NCBI RefSeq assembly: GCF_022414575.1
Contig: NZ_JADWYQ010000003.1
Coordinates: 1 to 64,000 of the forward strand
Direction: 5' to 3'
Length of the DNA stretch: 64,000 bases
Source: Streptomyces sp. MUM 178J
Lineage (GTDB): Bacteria > Actinomycetota > Actinomycetes > Streptomycetales > Streptomycetaceae
Shown here in pieces: positions 24,261 through 33,673 of this stretch. The position numbers and the translations under genes were made by a program. The notes below the pieces were generated by a model. The model worked only from the letters and a program-made list of their open reading frames with translations. It made no database searches and was not told where the DNA came from. Each line of letters begins with the position of its first letter. Position 1 is the stretch's first letter.

Positions 24261-27200
24261 GTGACCGCACGCATCACCGACCCCGAGCAGCTCAAGGAGC
24301 TCCTCGGCATCCCCTTCACCCCGGAGCAGACGGCCTGCATCACCGCGCCGCCCGCCCCGCAGGTCATCGTGGCCGGAGCCGGCTCGGGCAAGACGACGGT
24401 CATGGCGGCGCGGGTGGTCTGGCTCGTCGGCACCGGACAGGTCGCCCCCGAACAGGTCCTCGGCCTCACCTTCACCAACAAGGCCGCCGGCGAGCTCGCC
24501 GAACGGGTCCGCACCGCTCTCGTCCGCGCCGGGGTGACCGACCCCGACACCCATGAAGCACCGGGCACGCCCGGCGGCCACCCGGACGCCCCGCAGGGCG
24601 AGCCCCGCATCTCCACCTACCACGCCTTCGCCGGACAGCTGCTGACCGACCACGGCCTCCGCATCGGCCTCGAACCGACCGCACGGCTGCTCGCCGACGC
24701 CACCCGCTACCAGCTCGCCGCCCGCGTGCTGCGCGAGGCCCCCGGGCCGTACCCCTCCCTCACCCGCTCCTTCTCCCTCCTCGTCGCCGACGTGCTCGCC
24801 CTTGACGCGGAACTCGCCGAACACCTCGTACGCCCCGAGCAGCTCCTGGCCCACGACAGCGAGCTGCTGCGCACGCTCGAGGTCTCCAGGCTGACCAACG
24901 CCGATCTGCGCAAGGTCCCGGAGGCAGCCGCCGCCCGCCGCGAGCTGCTGGAGCTGACCGTCCGCTACCGCGAGGCCAAGCACGCCCGCGACCTGCTCGA
25001 TTTCGCCGACCAGATCGCCCTCTCCGCGGAGCTCGCCCTCACCCGGCCGGAGGTCGGGTCGATGCTGCGCGACGAGTTCCGCATCGTCCTCCTCGACGAG
25101 TACCAGGACACCTCCGTCGCACAGCGGCTGCTGCTGTCCGGCCTGTTCGGCCAGGGCACCGGCCACGCCGTCACCGCCGTCGGCGACCCCTGCCAGGCCA
25201 TCTACGGCTGGCGCGGCGCCTCGGTGGCCAATCTGGACGACTTCCCCGCCCACTTCCCCCACGCCGACGGCCGCCCCGCCACCCGCTACGCCCTCAGCGA
25301 GAACCGCCGCAGCGGCGGCCGCCTCCTCCAACTCGCCAACGGCCTGGCGGCACCCCTGCGCGCCCTGCACGAAGGCGTCGAGGCGCTCCGCCCCGCCCCC
25401 GGCGCCGAACGCGACGGATCCGTCCGCTGCGCCCTGCTGCCCACCCACGCCGAAGAGCTCGAATGGCTCGCCGACCAGATCGCCCACCTCGTGCGCACGG
25501 GCCGGGAACCGGGCGAGATCGCCGTCCTGTGCCGCACCGCCGCCGACTTCCCCCGCATCCAGGGCGCCCTCGTGGCCCGCGACGTCCCCGTCGAAGTCGT
25601 CGGCCTGTCCGGGCTGCTGCATCTGCCCGAAGTCGCCGACCTGGTCGCCATGTGCGAGGTCCTCCAGGACCCCGGGGCCAACGCCTCACTTGTCCGGCTG
25701 CTCACCGGCCCCCGCTGGCGGATCGGCCCCCGCGACCTCGCCCTGCTCGGCCGCCGCGCCCGGCTGCTCGTCCACCGCGAACGCGCAGCCGACGACGCCG
25801 ACGCGGACGAGCGGCTCGCCGCCGCCGTCGAAGGCGCCGACCCCGCCGAAGTGATCTCCCTCGCCGACGCCCTCGACACCTTCCTGGCCACGACCGCGCC
25901 CGACGAGGACGACGACCGCCTGCCCTTCTCCGCCGAGGCACGCGTCCGCTTCGCCCGCTTTGCCGCCGAACTGCGCGAGCTGCGCCGGGGCCTCGCCGAC
26001 CCCCTGATGGACGTCCTGCACCGCGTCCTCGCCGCCACCGGTCTGGAGGTCGAGCTCTCGGCCTCCCCGCACGCCCTCGCCGCCCGCCGCCGCGAGACCC
26101 TCTCCGGCTTCCTCGACATCGCCGCGGGCTTCGCCGCCCTCGACGGAGAGGCCACGCTCCTGGCCTTCCTCGGCTTTCTGCGCACCGCCGCCCAGTACGA
26201 GAAGGGTCTGGACAACGCCCTGCCGGGCGGCGAGAACACGGTCAAGGTGCTCACCGCCCACAAGTCCAAGGGGCTCGAGTGGGACGTCGTCGCCGTCCCC
26301 GGGCTGGTCGCCAAGCAGTTCCCCAGCGAGCAGCCGCGCGAGGCGTGGACCGCCCAGGCCAAGGTTCTGCCGCACCCGCTGCGCGGAGACGCGGCCACCC
26401 TGCCCGTGGTGCCGTCCTGGGACCCGAAGGGGATCAAGGCGTTCAAGGAGGCGCTGAAGGACCACCAGCACACCGAGGAACTGCGCCTCGGATATGTCGC
26501 CTTCACCCGGCCCCGCTCCCTGCTGCTGGGCTCAGGCCACTGGTGGGGGCCCACCCAGAAGCGGCGGCGCGGCCCCTCGCCGTTTCTCCGGGAGTTGTAC
26601 GAGCACTGTGCGCAAGGCCATGGAGAGATCGAGGCCTGGGCGGACGAACCGGCCGAGGACGCGGAGAACCCGGCCCTGCGGGACGCCGCCGCCGAGCAGC
26701 CCTGGCCCCTGCCGCTCGACCCCGGCTCCCTCGCCCGCCGCCGCGAGGCCGCCGACACCGTCCTGGCGCACCTCGCCCGGACCTCCGCGCAGGAGCCCGG
26801 CTCCGAGCCGGCTCCCGGGACCGCATCCGGCTCCGGACGCTGCGCGGAGCGGGCGGCAGCGCCCGATGACGACCCGCTACCCGATGACCCCGTCCCCGAC
26901 GACGCACCGGAACCGGACTGGGACGACTGGGGCCACGTGGACGACTGGGACGGCGAGGCAGAGGAGCCCGGCCCCCGGGACCCCGATCCATGGGACCCCG
27001 AACCGTCCGGCCCCGAACCATGGGAAGCCGGCGCTCCACGGGACCCCGAACCATGGGAAGCCGGCGCTTCATGGGACCCCGAGGCCCCGGAGGACGGTCC
27101 CGGGACCGGTGCGGACCATGCGCCCGTCGCCCTGCCCGCACCCCGCCACGCCCCTACGGCCGACACTTCTCCCCCGAACCTCACCCCCGAGGACGCCCGC

Positions 27201-27950
27201 ACCATCGCCTCCTGGGACCGCGACCTCGACGCACTCGCCGGGGAACTGCGCCGCAGCCGCGCCGCCGTGCACGACGTCCTCGTACCGCCCTCCCTGTCCG
27301 CCTCCCAGCTGCTGCGTCTCGCCGCCGACCCCGACGGCTTCGCCGAGGAGCTGGCCCGCCCCATGCCCCGGCCCCCGCAGCCCGCGGCCCGCCGCGGCAC
27401 CCGCTTCCACGCCTGGGTCGAGTCACGCTTCGAGGCGCTGCCGCTGCCGATGCTCGGCCCCGACGAACTGCCCGGCGGCGACGAGGACGACCCGGAGATC
27501 GCCGACGAGCGCGACCTCGCCGCCCTCAAGGAGGCCTTCGAACACACCCCGTACGCCCACCGCACCCCCTACCGCGTCGAGGCCCCCTTCCAGATCACGC
27601 TCGCGGGCCGGGTCGTGCGCGGACGGATAGACGCCGTCTACCGCACCGATGCGCCCCCCGCGGCCGATGCGCCCTCGCCGGCCGACGCGGCCGCCGGACC
27701 CGGCGCACCGCAGTACGAGATCGTCGACTGGAAGACCAACCGCCGCCACACCGCCGACCCGCTCCAGCTCGCCGTCTACCGCCTCGCCTGGGCCGAGCAG
27801 CACGGCATCCCCCTGCAGGCCGTGACCGCCGCCTTCGTCTACGTCCGCAGCGGGGAGGTGGTCCGCCCCGACGCCCTGCCCGGCCGGGCCGAGCTGGAGC
27901 GCATCCTGCTGGGCGAGACGGCGGACGAGACGGCCTCCCCGGCCCGTTAG
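24261..27950 (+). CDS. adnB: UvrD/REP helicase with C-terminal RecB-type nuclease, AdnB-like
   Basis: About 1229 residues. Complete SF1A motor: AGAGSGKTTVMA (about 36-47), LTFTNKAAGEL, LLDEYQDTSVAQR, VGDPCQAIYGWRGAS, LTAHKSKGLEWDVV and YVAFTRPRSLLL. A C-terminal PD-(D/E)XK nuclease carries EIVDWKTNRR near residue 1151 and lacks a Cys cluster. It should pair with AdnA to unwind and resect broken DNA ends. Residues about 848-965 form an acidic Asp/Pro/Trp-rich insertion with a WEAGA-type repeat. GTG 24261 is preferred over TTG 24255. The M20 peptidase follows 10 bp downstream. Confidence 0.88.
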   Translation: MTARITDPEQLKELLGIPFTPEQTACITAPPAPQVIVAGAGSGKTTVMAARVVWLVGTGQVAPEQVLGLTFTNKAAGELAERVRTALVRAGVTDPDTHEAPGTPGGHPDAPQGEPRISTYHAFAGQLLTDHGLRIGLEPTARLLADATRYQLAARVLREAPGPYPSLTRSFSLLVADVLALDAELAEHLVRPEQLLAHDSELLRTLEVSRLTNADLRKVPEAAAARRELLELTVRYREAKHARDLLDFADQIALSAELALTRPEVGSMLRDEFRIVLLDEYQDTSVAQRLLLSGLFGQGTGHAVTAVGDPCQAIYGWRGASVANLDDFPAHFPHADGRPATRYALSENRRSGGRLLQLANGLAAPLRALHEGVEALRPAPGAERDGSVRCALLPTHAEELEWLADQIAHLVRTGREPGEIAVLCRTAADFPRIQGALVARDVPVEVVGLSGLLHLPEVADLVAMCEVLQDPGANASLVRLLTGPRWRIGPRDLALLGRRARLLVHRERAADDADADERLAAAVEGADPAEVISLADALDTFLATTAPDEDDDRLPFSAEARVRFARFAAELRELRRGLADPLMDVLHRVLAATGLEVELSASPHALAARRRETLSGFLDIAAGFAALDGEATLLAFLGFLRTAAQYEKGLDNALPGGENTVKVLTAHKSKGLEWDVVAVPGLVAKQFPSEQPREAWTAQAKVLPHPLRGDAATLPVVPSWDPKGIKAFKEALKDHQHTEELRLGYVAFTRPRSLLLGSGHWWGPTQKRRRGPSPFLRELYEHCAQGHGEIEAWADEPAEDAENPALRDAAAEQPWPLPLDPGSLARRREAADTVLAHLARTSAQEPGSEPAPGTASGSGRCAERAAAPDDDPLPDDPVPDDAPEPDWDDWGHVDDWDGEAEEPGPRDPDPWDPEPSGPEPWEAGAPRDPEPWEAGASWDPEAPEDGPGTGADHAPVALPAPRHAPTADTSPPNLTPEDARTIASWDRDLDALAGELRRSRAAVHDVLVPPSLSASQLLRLAADPDGFAEELARPMPRPPQPAARRGTRFHAWVESRFEALPLPMLGPDELPGGDEDDPEIADERDLAALKEAFEHTPYAHRTPYRVEAPFQITLAGRVVRGRIDAVYRTDAPPAADAPSPADAAAGPGAPQYEIVDWKTNRRHTADPLQLAVYRLAWAEQHGIPLQAVTAAFVYVRSGEVVRPDALPGRAELERILLGETADETASPAR

Positions 27951-27960
27951 GCTCAAGAGC

Positions 27961-29388
27961 ATGAGCCCTACCCCGGACAGCGCCGTCCGACAGTACGTCC
28001 GGCAGCACCGCACAGCCTTCCTCGACGACCTCGCCGACTGGCTGCGCATCCCGTCCGTGTCGGCACAGCCCGAGCACGCGGCGGACGTACGGCGCAGTGC
28101 CGACTGGCTCGCGGAGAAGCTCAAGGAGACCGGCTTCCCGATCACCGAGGTCTGGACCCCGGACGGCTCCGGGGACGCTGCCCCCGCCGCGCCCGCCGCG
28201 CCCGCCGTCTTCGCCTCCTGGCCGTCCGACGACCCGGACGCGCCGACGGTCCTCGTCTACGGCCACCACGACGTACAGCCCGCCGCCCGCGAGGACGGCT
28301 GGCGCACCGACCCCTTCGAGCCGCAGACCGCCGACGGACGGATGTACGGCCGCGGCGCGGCCGACGACAAGGGGCAGGTCTTCTTCCACACCCTGGGGCT
28401 CCGCGCCCACCTCGCCGCCACCGGCCGCACCGCGCCGGCCGTCAACCTCAAGCTGCTGGTCGAGGGCGAGGAGGAGTCCGGCTCCCCGAACTTCCGCACC
28501 CTCGTCGAAGCCAACGCCGCCCGCCTCACCGCCGACGCGGTGATCGTCTCGGACACCGGCATGTGGTCCGAGACGACCCCCACCGTGTGCACCGGCATGC
28601 GCGGCGTCGCAGACTGCGAGATCGCCCTGTACGGCCCCGACCAGGACATCCACTCCGGCTCATTCGGCGGCGCGGTCCCCAACCCGGCCACCGCCGCCGC
28701 CCGCCTCGTCGCAGCCCTGCACGACGCCGAGGAGCGCGTCGCCGTTCCCGGCTTCTACGACGGCGTCACCCCACTCACCGACGCCGAACGAGAGCTCTTC
28801 GCCGAGCTCCCCTTCGACGAGGCGTCCTGGCTGCGCACCGCCAAGTCCCACGGCACGCTCGGCGAAGCCGGCTACTCCACCCTGGAGCGCGTCTGGGCCC
28901 GCCCCACCGCCGAGGTCAACGGCATCGGCGGCGGCTACCAGGGCCCCGGCGGGAAGACGATCGTGCCGGCCTCCGCCCGGATCAAGCTGTCCTTCCGCCT
29001 TGTGGCGGACCAGGACCCCGAGAAGATCGAACTGGCGGTGCGCGACTGGGTCGCCGCGCAGCTTCCCCGGGGCATCCGCCACGAGATCGAGTTCGGCGCC
29101 CCGACGCGCCCCTGCCTGACCCCGCTCGACCACCCCGCCCTGCAGTCGGCAGCCCGCGCCATGTCCCGTGCCTTCGACGGCCAGAAGGTCCGCTTCACCC
29201 GCGAGGGCGGCTCCGGGCCGGCCGCCGACCTGCAGGACGTCCTCGGCGCGCCCGTCCTCTTCCTCGGCGTCTCCGTCCCCTCCGACGGCTGGCACGCCCC
29301 CAACGAAAAGGTCGAACTGGACCTGCTTCTCAAAGGAGCGGAGAGCGCCGCCCATCTGTGGGCTGACCTGCCGAACGCCCTTCGCTGA
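27961..29388 (+). CDS. M20 family dipeptidase/metallopeptidase
   Basis: 475 residues. Zinc-ligand motifs of M20: YGHHDVQP (first His and Asp), RGAADDKGQV (bridging Asp), EGEEESGSP (catalytic Glu and ligand Glu), DTGMW (Asp ligand) and a C-terminal HAPNE (His ligand). A dimerisation insert lies between about 215 and 360. It is predicted to hydrolyse dipeptides or N-acyl amino acids in the cytoplasm (CNDP-like). ATG 27961 lies 10 bp after adnB, so co-transcription is likely, although no functional link is evident. Confidence 0.93.
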   Translation: MSPTPDSAVRQYVRQHRTAFLDDLADWLRIPSVSAQPEHAADVRRSADWLAEKLKETGFPITEVWTPDGSGDAAPAAPAAPAVFASWPSDDPDAPTVLVYGHHDVQPAAREDGWRTDPFEPQTADGRMYGRGAADDKGQVFFHTLGLRAHLAATGRTAPAVNLKLLVEGEEESGSPNFRTLVEANAARLTADAVIVSDTGMWSETTPTVCTGMRGVADCEIALYGPDQDIHSGSFGGAVPNPATAAARLVAALHDAEERVAVPGFYDGVTPLTDAERELFAELPFDEASWLRTAKSHGTLGEAGYSTLERVWARPTAEVNGIGGGYQGPGGKTIVPASARIKLSFRLVADQDPEKIELAVRDWVAAQLPRGIRHEIEFGAPTRPCLTPLDHPALQSAARAMSRAFDGQKVRFTREGGSGPAADLQDVLGAPVLFLGVSVPSDGWHAPNEKVELDLLLKGAESAAHLWADLPNALR

Positions 29389-29425
29389 GCTGACACCCAA
29401 ACCATCAGGGGGAGTTGGAAGTACC

Positions 29426-30391
29426 GTGAGCACCGACAGCTACGCCACCGCGAGCCGCGCGGCCGACCTCGCCGCCCCGATCAGCCTCACCGCCCCCAGC
29501 GGCATCGACCGCGAGGCGCACCACCGCCTCGACGAGGCCTGGCTGGCGGCGGCGTGGAGCCACCCCACGACCCGGGTCTTCGTGGTCTCCGGCGGACAGG
29601 CGCTGATCGACGACACCCCCGACGGGCGCACCGAACTGGTCATGACCCCCTCGTTCGAGGCCCCCGTCACCGAGACCCACCGCTACTTCCTGGGCACCGA
29701 CGCCGACGGGGTGCGCTACTTCGCCCTCCAGAAGGACGTCCTTCCGGGCCGTATGGACCAGTCCGCGCGCCCCGCGGGCCTGCGTGAGGCCGGGCTGCTG
29801 CTCTCCCCGCGCGACGCCGGACTCCTCGTCCACGCCGTCGCCCTGGAGAACTGGCAGCGGATGCACCGCTTCTGCTCCCGCTGCGGCGAACGCACCGTCA
29901 TCGCCGCGGCCGGGCACATCCGACGCTGCCCGGCCTGCGGCGCCGAGCACTACCCCCGCACCGACCCGGCCGTCATCATGCTCGTCACCGACGACGAGGA
30001 CCGCGCGCTCCTGGGGCGGCAGGTCCACTGGCCCGAAGGCCGCTTCTCCACCCTGGCCGGTTTCGTCGAGCCCGGGGAGTCCATCGAGCAGTCAGTGCGC
30101 CGAGAGGTGTTCGAGGAGGCGGGCGTCACGGTCGGGGACGTCGAGTACATCGCCAGCCAGCCCTGGCCCTTCCCCTCCAGCCTGATGCTCGGCTTCATGG
30201 CCCGCGCCACCTCCGCCGAGATCGACGTCGACGGCGAGGAGATCCACGAGGCGCGCTGGTTCTCGCGGGAAGAGCTGCGGGCCGCATTCGAGTCCGGGGA
30301 GGTCCTGCCTCCCTACGGCATCTCGATCGCGGCCCGCCTGCTCGAGCTCTGGTACGGCAAGCCGCTCCCCAAGCCGGGAGAACTCACCTGA
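29426..30391 (+). CDS. nudC: NAD+ diphosphatase NudC (NADH pyrophosphatase, RNA deNADding)
   Basis: 321 residues from GTG 29426 behind GGGGGAG. An N-terminal NudC domain is followed by a four-Cys zinc ribbon (FCSRCG and RCPACG, about residues 150-172), the Nudix box GFVEPGESIEQSVRREVFEE (about 212-231) and the diagnostic NudC motif SQPWPFPSS. It hydrolyses NADH/NAD to NMNH plus AMP and removes NAD caps from RNA. It is 37 bp after the M20 gene and just upstream of the oppositely oriented mycoredoxin gene, an order I recall from mycobacteria too. Confidence 0.95.
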   Translation: MSTDSYATASRAADLAAPISLTAPSGIDREAHHRLDEAWLAAAWSHPTTRVFVVSGGQALIDDTPDGRTELVMTPSFEAPVTETHRYFLGTDADGVRYFALQKDVLPGRMDQSARPAGLREAGLLLSPRDAGLLVHAVALENWQRMHRFCSRCGERTVIAAAGHIRRCPACGAEHYPRTDPAVIMLVTDDEDRALLGRQVHWPEGRFSTLAGFVEPGESIEQSVRREVFEEAGVTVGDVEYIASQPWPFPSSLMLGFMARATSAEIDVDGEEIHEARWFSREELRAAFESGEVLPPYGISIAARLLELWYGKPLPKPGELT

Positions 30392-30425
30392 CCCCTGACG
30401 GCCTCTGACCCGGGATCGGCGCCAC

Positions 30426-30470
30426 TCAGACGCCGATCTTCTGCTTGACCTGGGCCGGCGAGGGGGCGTA
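30426..30470 (-). pseudogene. Remnant of a second mycoredoxin 3' end
   Basis: Reverse-strand translation ends PSPAQVKQKIGV then TGA. The intact mycoredoxin 110 bp away ends PSLAQVKQALAV. Eight of 12 residues match and the nucleotides align around the shared stop context TCAGACG. Upstream of the matched part nothing resembles a mycoredoxin. It looks like a decayed tandem duplicate, or a previous 3' end displaced by an insertion. Confidence 0.55.
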
Positions 30471-30501
30471 CCGGCTGGCGGTTGCGCCCGGACACGAGAG
30501 A

Positions 30502-30516
30502 GCCCCCCGCGGGGGC
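30502..30516 (-). terminator. GC hairpin after mycoredoxin
   Basis: GCCCCC and GGGGGC arms around a 3-nt loop, 22 bp past the mycoredoxin stop. It is followed in the transcribed direction by a pyrimidine-rich TCTCTCG. Confidence 0.55.
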
Positions 30517-30537
30517 GTCCTCTGTATAGGGCGCGGC

Positions 30538-30795
30538 TCAGACGGCGAGGGCCTGCTTCACCTGGGCAAGGCTCGGATTCGTCATCACGATGTCGTCGCC
30601 GCCGTTGGGGGGAACTACCAGAACCGTCGGCACGGTCTGATTGCCTCCGTTGGCCTTCTCGACGAAGGCCGCCGACGCCGGGTCCTGCTCGATGTTGATC
30701 TCGGTGTAGGCGATGCCCTCGCGGTCCATCTGGCTCTTCAGCCGACGGCAGTAGCCGCACCACGTGGTGCTGTACATCGTCACGGTCCCCAGCAT
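30538..30795 (-). CDS. mrx1: Mycoredoxin (mycothiol-dependent glutaredoxin-like)
   Basis: 85 residues with a glutaredoxin fold. Active site WCGYC near residues 12-16, the cis-Pro loop QTVPTVLV, and the C-terminal helix LAQVKQALAV. Mycoredoxin-1 reduces mycothiolated proteins in Actinobacteria. ATG 30795. It is transcribed away from uvrD2 and towards nudC. A sigma-R-type promoter (GGGAAT-N18-GTT) about 90 bp upstream places it in the thiol-oxidative stress regulon, as expected for this family. A diverged copy of its last codons lies downstream. Confidence 0.94.
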   Translation of the reverse strand: MLGTVTMYSTTWCGYCRRLKSQMDREGIAYTEINIEQDPASAAFVEKANGGNQTVPTVLVVPPNGGDDIVMTNPSLAQVKQALAV

Positions 30796-30885
30796 CGTCT
30801 CTCGCTCTCCTCACGGTCCGGGACGTCGGACCCGGCTCGGCCAACACCCCACGGGGGTATTCCGGGGGCTCGTTTCCCCGCGTAA

Positions 30886-30912
30886 AACGTACGCGACCCG
30901 GCCGCCATTCCC
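30886..30912 (-). promoter_or_regulatory. Sigma-R-type promoter of mycoredoxin
   Basis: On the minus strand GGGAAT (30912-30907), exactly 18 nt, then GTT (30888-30886) matches the sigma-R consensus perfectly. The predicted start near 30877 gives a leader of about 80 nt to the mycoredoxin ATG. Confidence 0.75.
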
Positions 30913-30988
30913 GTATTCGTACGACTGCGTCCCCACGGCTGTGGACGACCGTCCCACCCGCCCGATGCGGACCTGGCAGCATGGCGGG

Positions 30989-33163
30989 GTGACAGCAGCA
31001 ACGCACCTCTCCCATTTCCCGCAGGTCCCCGAGTCGGCCGACGCGGTGCTCGAGGGGCTCGACCCCGAGCAGCGCGAGGTCGCGACGGCGCTGCATGGCC
31101 CGGTGTGCGTGCTGGCAGGCGCCGGCACGGGCAAGACTCGCGCCATCACCCACCGCATCGCCTACGGGGTGCGCGCCGGGATACTCCCGCCCGCCAGCGT
31201 CCTCGCCGTCACCTTCACCAATCGGGCCGCGGGCGAGATGCGGGGCCGGCTGCGGCAGCTCGGCGCGGGGGGCGTCCAGGCCCGCACCTTCCACTCGGCC
31301 GCACTGCGCCAGCTCCAGTACTTCTGGCCGAAAGCGGTCGGAGGCGAGCTGCCCCGGCTGCTGGAGCGCAAGATCCAGCTCGTCGCCGAGTCCGCCGCCC
31401 GCTGCCGAGTCCGGCTGGACCGCAACGAGCTGCGGGACGTCACCGGCGAGATCGAATGGGCGAAGGTCACCCAGACCGTGCCCGCCGACTATCCCGCCGC
31501 AGTCGCCAAGTCCCACCGCGACGCCCCGCGCGACACGGCGGAAATCAGCCAGATCTACGGCGCCTACGAACAGTTGAAGCGCGACCGCTCGATGATCGAC
31601 TTCGAGGATGTGCTGCTGCTCACCGTGGGCGTCCTCCAGGACCGGCACGACATCGCCGACCAGGTCCGCCGCCAGTACCAGCACTTCGTGGTGGACGAGT
31701 ACCAGGACGTCAGCCCCCTCCAGCAGCGACTGCTCGAGCTGTGGCTCGGCGATCGCGACAGCCTCTGCGTCGTCGGCGACGCCAGCCAGACGATCTACTC
31801 CTTCACCGGGGCCACCCCCGACCACCTGCTGAACTTCCGCACCCGTCATCCCGACGCCACGGTCGTCAAACTGGTCCGTGACTACCGCTCCACACCTCAG
31901 GTGGTCCATCTCGCCAACGGGCTGCTCGACCAGGCCCGCGGCCGCGCCGCAGAGCACCGTCTGGAGCTGATCTCCCAGCGCGACCCCGGCCCGGAGCCCG
32001 TCTACAGCGAGTACGCGGACGAGCCCGCCGAGGCCGAGGGCACCGCCCGCCGCATCCGCGAGCTGATCGAGGCGGGCGTCCCGGCCGGAGAGATCGCCGT
32101 GCTGTACCGGGTCAACGCGCAGTCGGAGGTCTATGAGCAGGCCCTCGCCGACGCGGGCGTGCCCTACCAGCTGCGCGGGGCCGAGCGTTTCTTCGAACGG
32201 CAGGAGGTGCGCGAGGCCGGCGTCGCCCTGCGGGGGGCCGCCCGTGCAGGGAGCAACGACTCCTTGCTCGACGATGCGGAGGACCTGCCCGCCCAGGTCC
32301 GTGCGGTGCTCTCCGCCAAGGGCTGGACCGCCGAGCCGCCCGCGGGTTCCGGGGCCGTGCGCGACCGCTGGGAATCGCTGGCCGCGCTCGTCCGCCTCGC
32401 CGAGGACTTCGCCCGGGCCAGGCCGGAGGCGTCACTCGCGGATCTGGTGGCCGAGCTGGACGAGCGTGCCGCCGCTCAGCACGCGCCCACCGTCCAGGGC
32501 GTCACCCTCGCCTCACTCCACTCCGCGAAGGGCCTGGAGTGGGACGCGGTGTTCCTCGTCGGCCTCACCGAGGGCATGATGCCGATCACCTACGCCAAGA
32601 CGGACGAACAGGTGGAGGAGGAGCGGCGGCTGATGTACGTAGGCGTCACCCGCGCCCGGCTGCATCTGTCCCTGTCCTGGGCGCTGTCCCGCTCGCCGGG
32701 CGGACGCGCGAGCCGTCGCCCCACCCGGTTCCTGAACGGGCTGCGGCCCGGCTCCACGGCCTTCGGCGCACGGAGCGCCGGCGGCGCGGGAGGCGTCGAG
32801 CGCGGCAGCGGCGGCCGTCGCAAGCGCCGGGGCCCGGTGCTGTGCCGCGTCTGCGGCAAGACGCTCACCGACGCGGGTGAGATGAAGCTGATGCGCTGCG
32901 AGGACTGCCCCTCCGACATGGACGAGGCGCTGTACGAGCGGCTTCGCGAGTGGCGCTCGGACCAGGCCAGGGAGTTGGGCCAGCCCGCCTACTGCGTCTT
33001 CACCGACAAGACGCTGATGGCGATCGCCGAGGCCACTCCGGGCAGCGAGGGGGAGCTCGCCGCCATCTCCGGAGTCGGCGGCCGCAAGCTGGAACGCTTC
33101 GGCGCCGATGTGCTTGCCATCTGCGCAGGCCAGGACGTTGGGGGAGGCGATGGGGAGGGCTGA
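30989..33163 (+). CDS. uvrD2: ATP-dependent DNA helicase UvrD2
   Basis: 724 residues. SF1A helicase motifs: AGAGTGKTRAI, TFTNRAAGEM, VDEYQDVSPLQQ, GDASQTIYSFTGA, LASLHSAKGLEWD and YVGVTRARLHL. A four-Cys zinc module (CRVCGKTL and CEDC, about residues 618-640) and a C-terminal HRDC domain (about 650-720) follow. This Cys4 plus HRDC architecture is that of mycobacterial UvrD2, which is essential there. GTG 30989 is chosen; ATG 30965 is an in-frame alternative and neither has a good Shine-Dalgarno. The frame continues upstream into the mycoredoxin gene as a shadow. The wblC promoter begins 13 bp after the stop. Confidence 0.93.
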   Translation: MTAATHLSHFPQVPESADAVLEGLDPEQREVATALHGPVCVLAGAGTGKTRAITHRIAYGVRAGILPPASVLAVTFTNRAAGEMRGRLRQLGAGGVQARTFHSAALRQLQYFWPKAVGGELPRLLERKIQLVAESAARCRVRLDRNELRDVTGEIEWAKVTQTVPADYPAAVAKSHRDAPRDTAEISQIYGAYEQLKRDRSMIDFEDVLLLTVGVLQDRHDIADQVRRQYQHFVVDEYQDVSPLQQRLLELWLGDRDSLCVVGDASQTIYSFTGATPDHLLNFRTRHPDATVVKLVRDYRSTPQVVHLANGLLDQARGRAAEHRLELISQRDPGPEPVYSEYADEPAEAEGTARRIRELIEAGVPAGEIAVLYRVNAQSEVYEQALADAGVPYQLRGAERFFERQEVREAGVALRGAARAGSNDSLLDDAEDLPAQVRAVLSAKGWTAEPPAGSGAVRDRWESLAALVRLAEDFARARPEASLADLVAELDERAAAQHAPTVQGVTLASLHSAKGLEWDAVFLVGLTEGMMPITYAKTDEQVEEERRLMYVGVTRARLHLSLSWALSRSPGGRASRRPTRFLNGLRPGSTAFGARSAGGAGGVERGSGGRRKRRGPVLCRVCGKTLTDAGEMKLMRCEDCPSDMDEALYERLREWRSDQARELGQPAYCVFTDKTLMAIAEATPGSEGELAAISGVGGRKLERFGADVLAICAGQDVGGGDGEG

Positions 33164-33175
33164 TGCAAACTCGTC

Positions 33176-33216
33176 GAAAAAATAGTTTGCGCACGCCCCA
33201 GCCGTCCCCATAGGTT
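33176..33216 (+). promoter_or_regulatory. WblC-type promoter with AT tract
   Basis: GAAAAAATAG (33176-33185) abuts TTGCGC (33187-33192); an 18-nt spacer leads to TAGGTT (33211-33216). An AT-rich block just upstream of the -35 is the known binding feature for the WhiB7/WblC AT-hook at principal-sigma promoters. This implies autoregulation of wblC. Confidence 0.65.
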
Positions 33217-33328
33217 CTTAACCACGGAAACAGCGACTTCTCTGAAGCGCTGCCTCCGTGTTGTACTTATCCGAATACGCGCGACCGGCCCCGGCCGGTC
33301 CCCGAGACGCCGAGAGGAGGCGATTGAA

Positions 33329-33649
33329 GTGATCAGCATCAAGACCAGCACCGTCAGCACCGCCAAAATGACCGATCGCTCGGTCGTCTCCGCGTGCTTG
33401 CTCGGCCTCTCCTTCTCGTTCTCCGGCACCCGTATGTCCGGCGGCTGCGCCGTGCCTCCCGTGTCCGGCCTGGGCGGCCTCCCCGTCCGGGAGCGCAATG
33501 AGCGACCGACCAAGGCACTGGAAGCAGGAGCAGCAGCGGCGCAGGCCCGGGCCTATGCCTTTGCGGCGGCCAGTGCCGAGATGGACCAGACGCAGCACCA
33601 CACGAAGTGGGCCTTCCGTGGGCTCGAACCCTGGAGTGATCCAGCCTGA
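33329..33649 (+). CDS. wblC leader ORF (uORF), 106 residues
   Basis: GTG 33329 is preceded by an excellent Shine-Dalgarno (GAGGAGG, 8-nt spacing). The peptide starts MISIKTSTVSTAKMTDRSVV, is hydrophobic/Ser-rich in the middle, and ends at TGA 33647-33649. It resembles no enzyme. The stop lies 24 nt before an intrinsic terminator that precedes wblC, so the ORF probably senses translation rate: stalled ribosomes would change leader folding and let transcription continue. Such uORF-dependent attenuation is reported for whiB7/wblC leaders. The peptide itself may have no function. Confidence 0.7.
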   Translation: MISIKTSTVSTAKMTDRSVVSACLLGLSFSFSGTRMSGGCAVPPVSGLGGLPVRERNERPTKALEAGAAAAQARAYAFAAASAEMDQTQHHTKWAFRGLEPWSDPA

Positions 33650-33673
33650 CTGAGACTCAGGCCGGCGCCTTCA

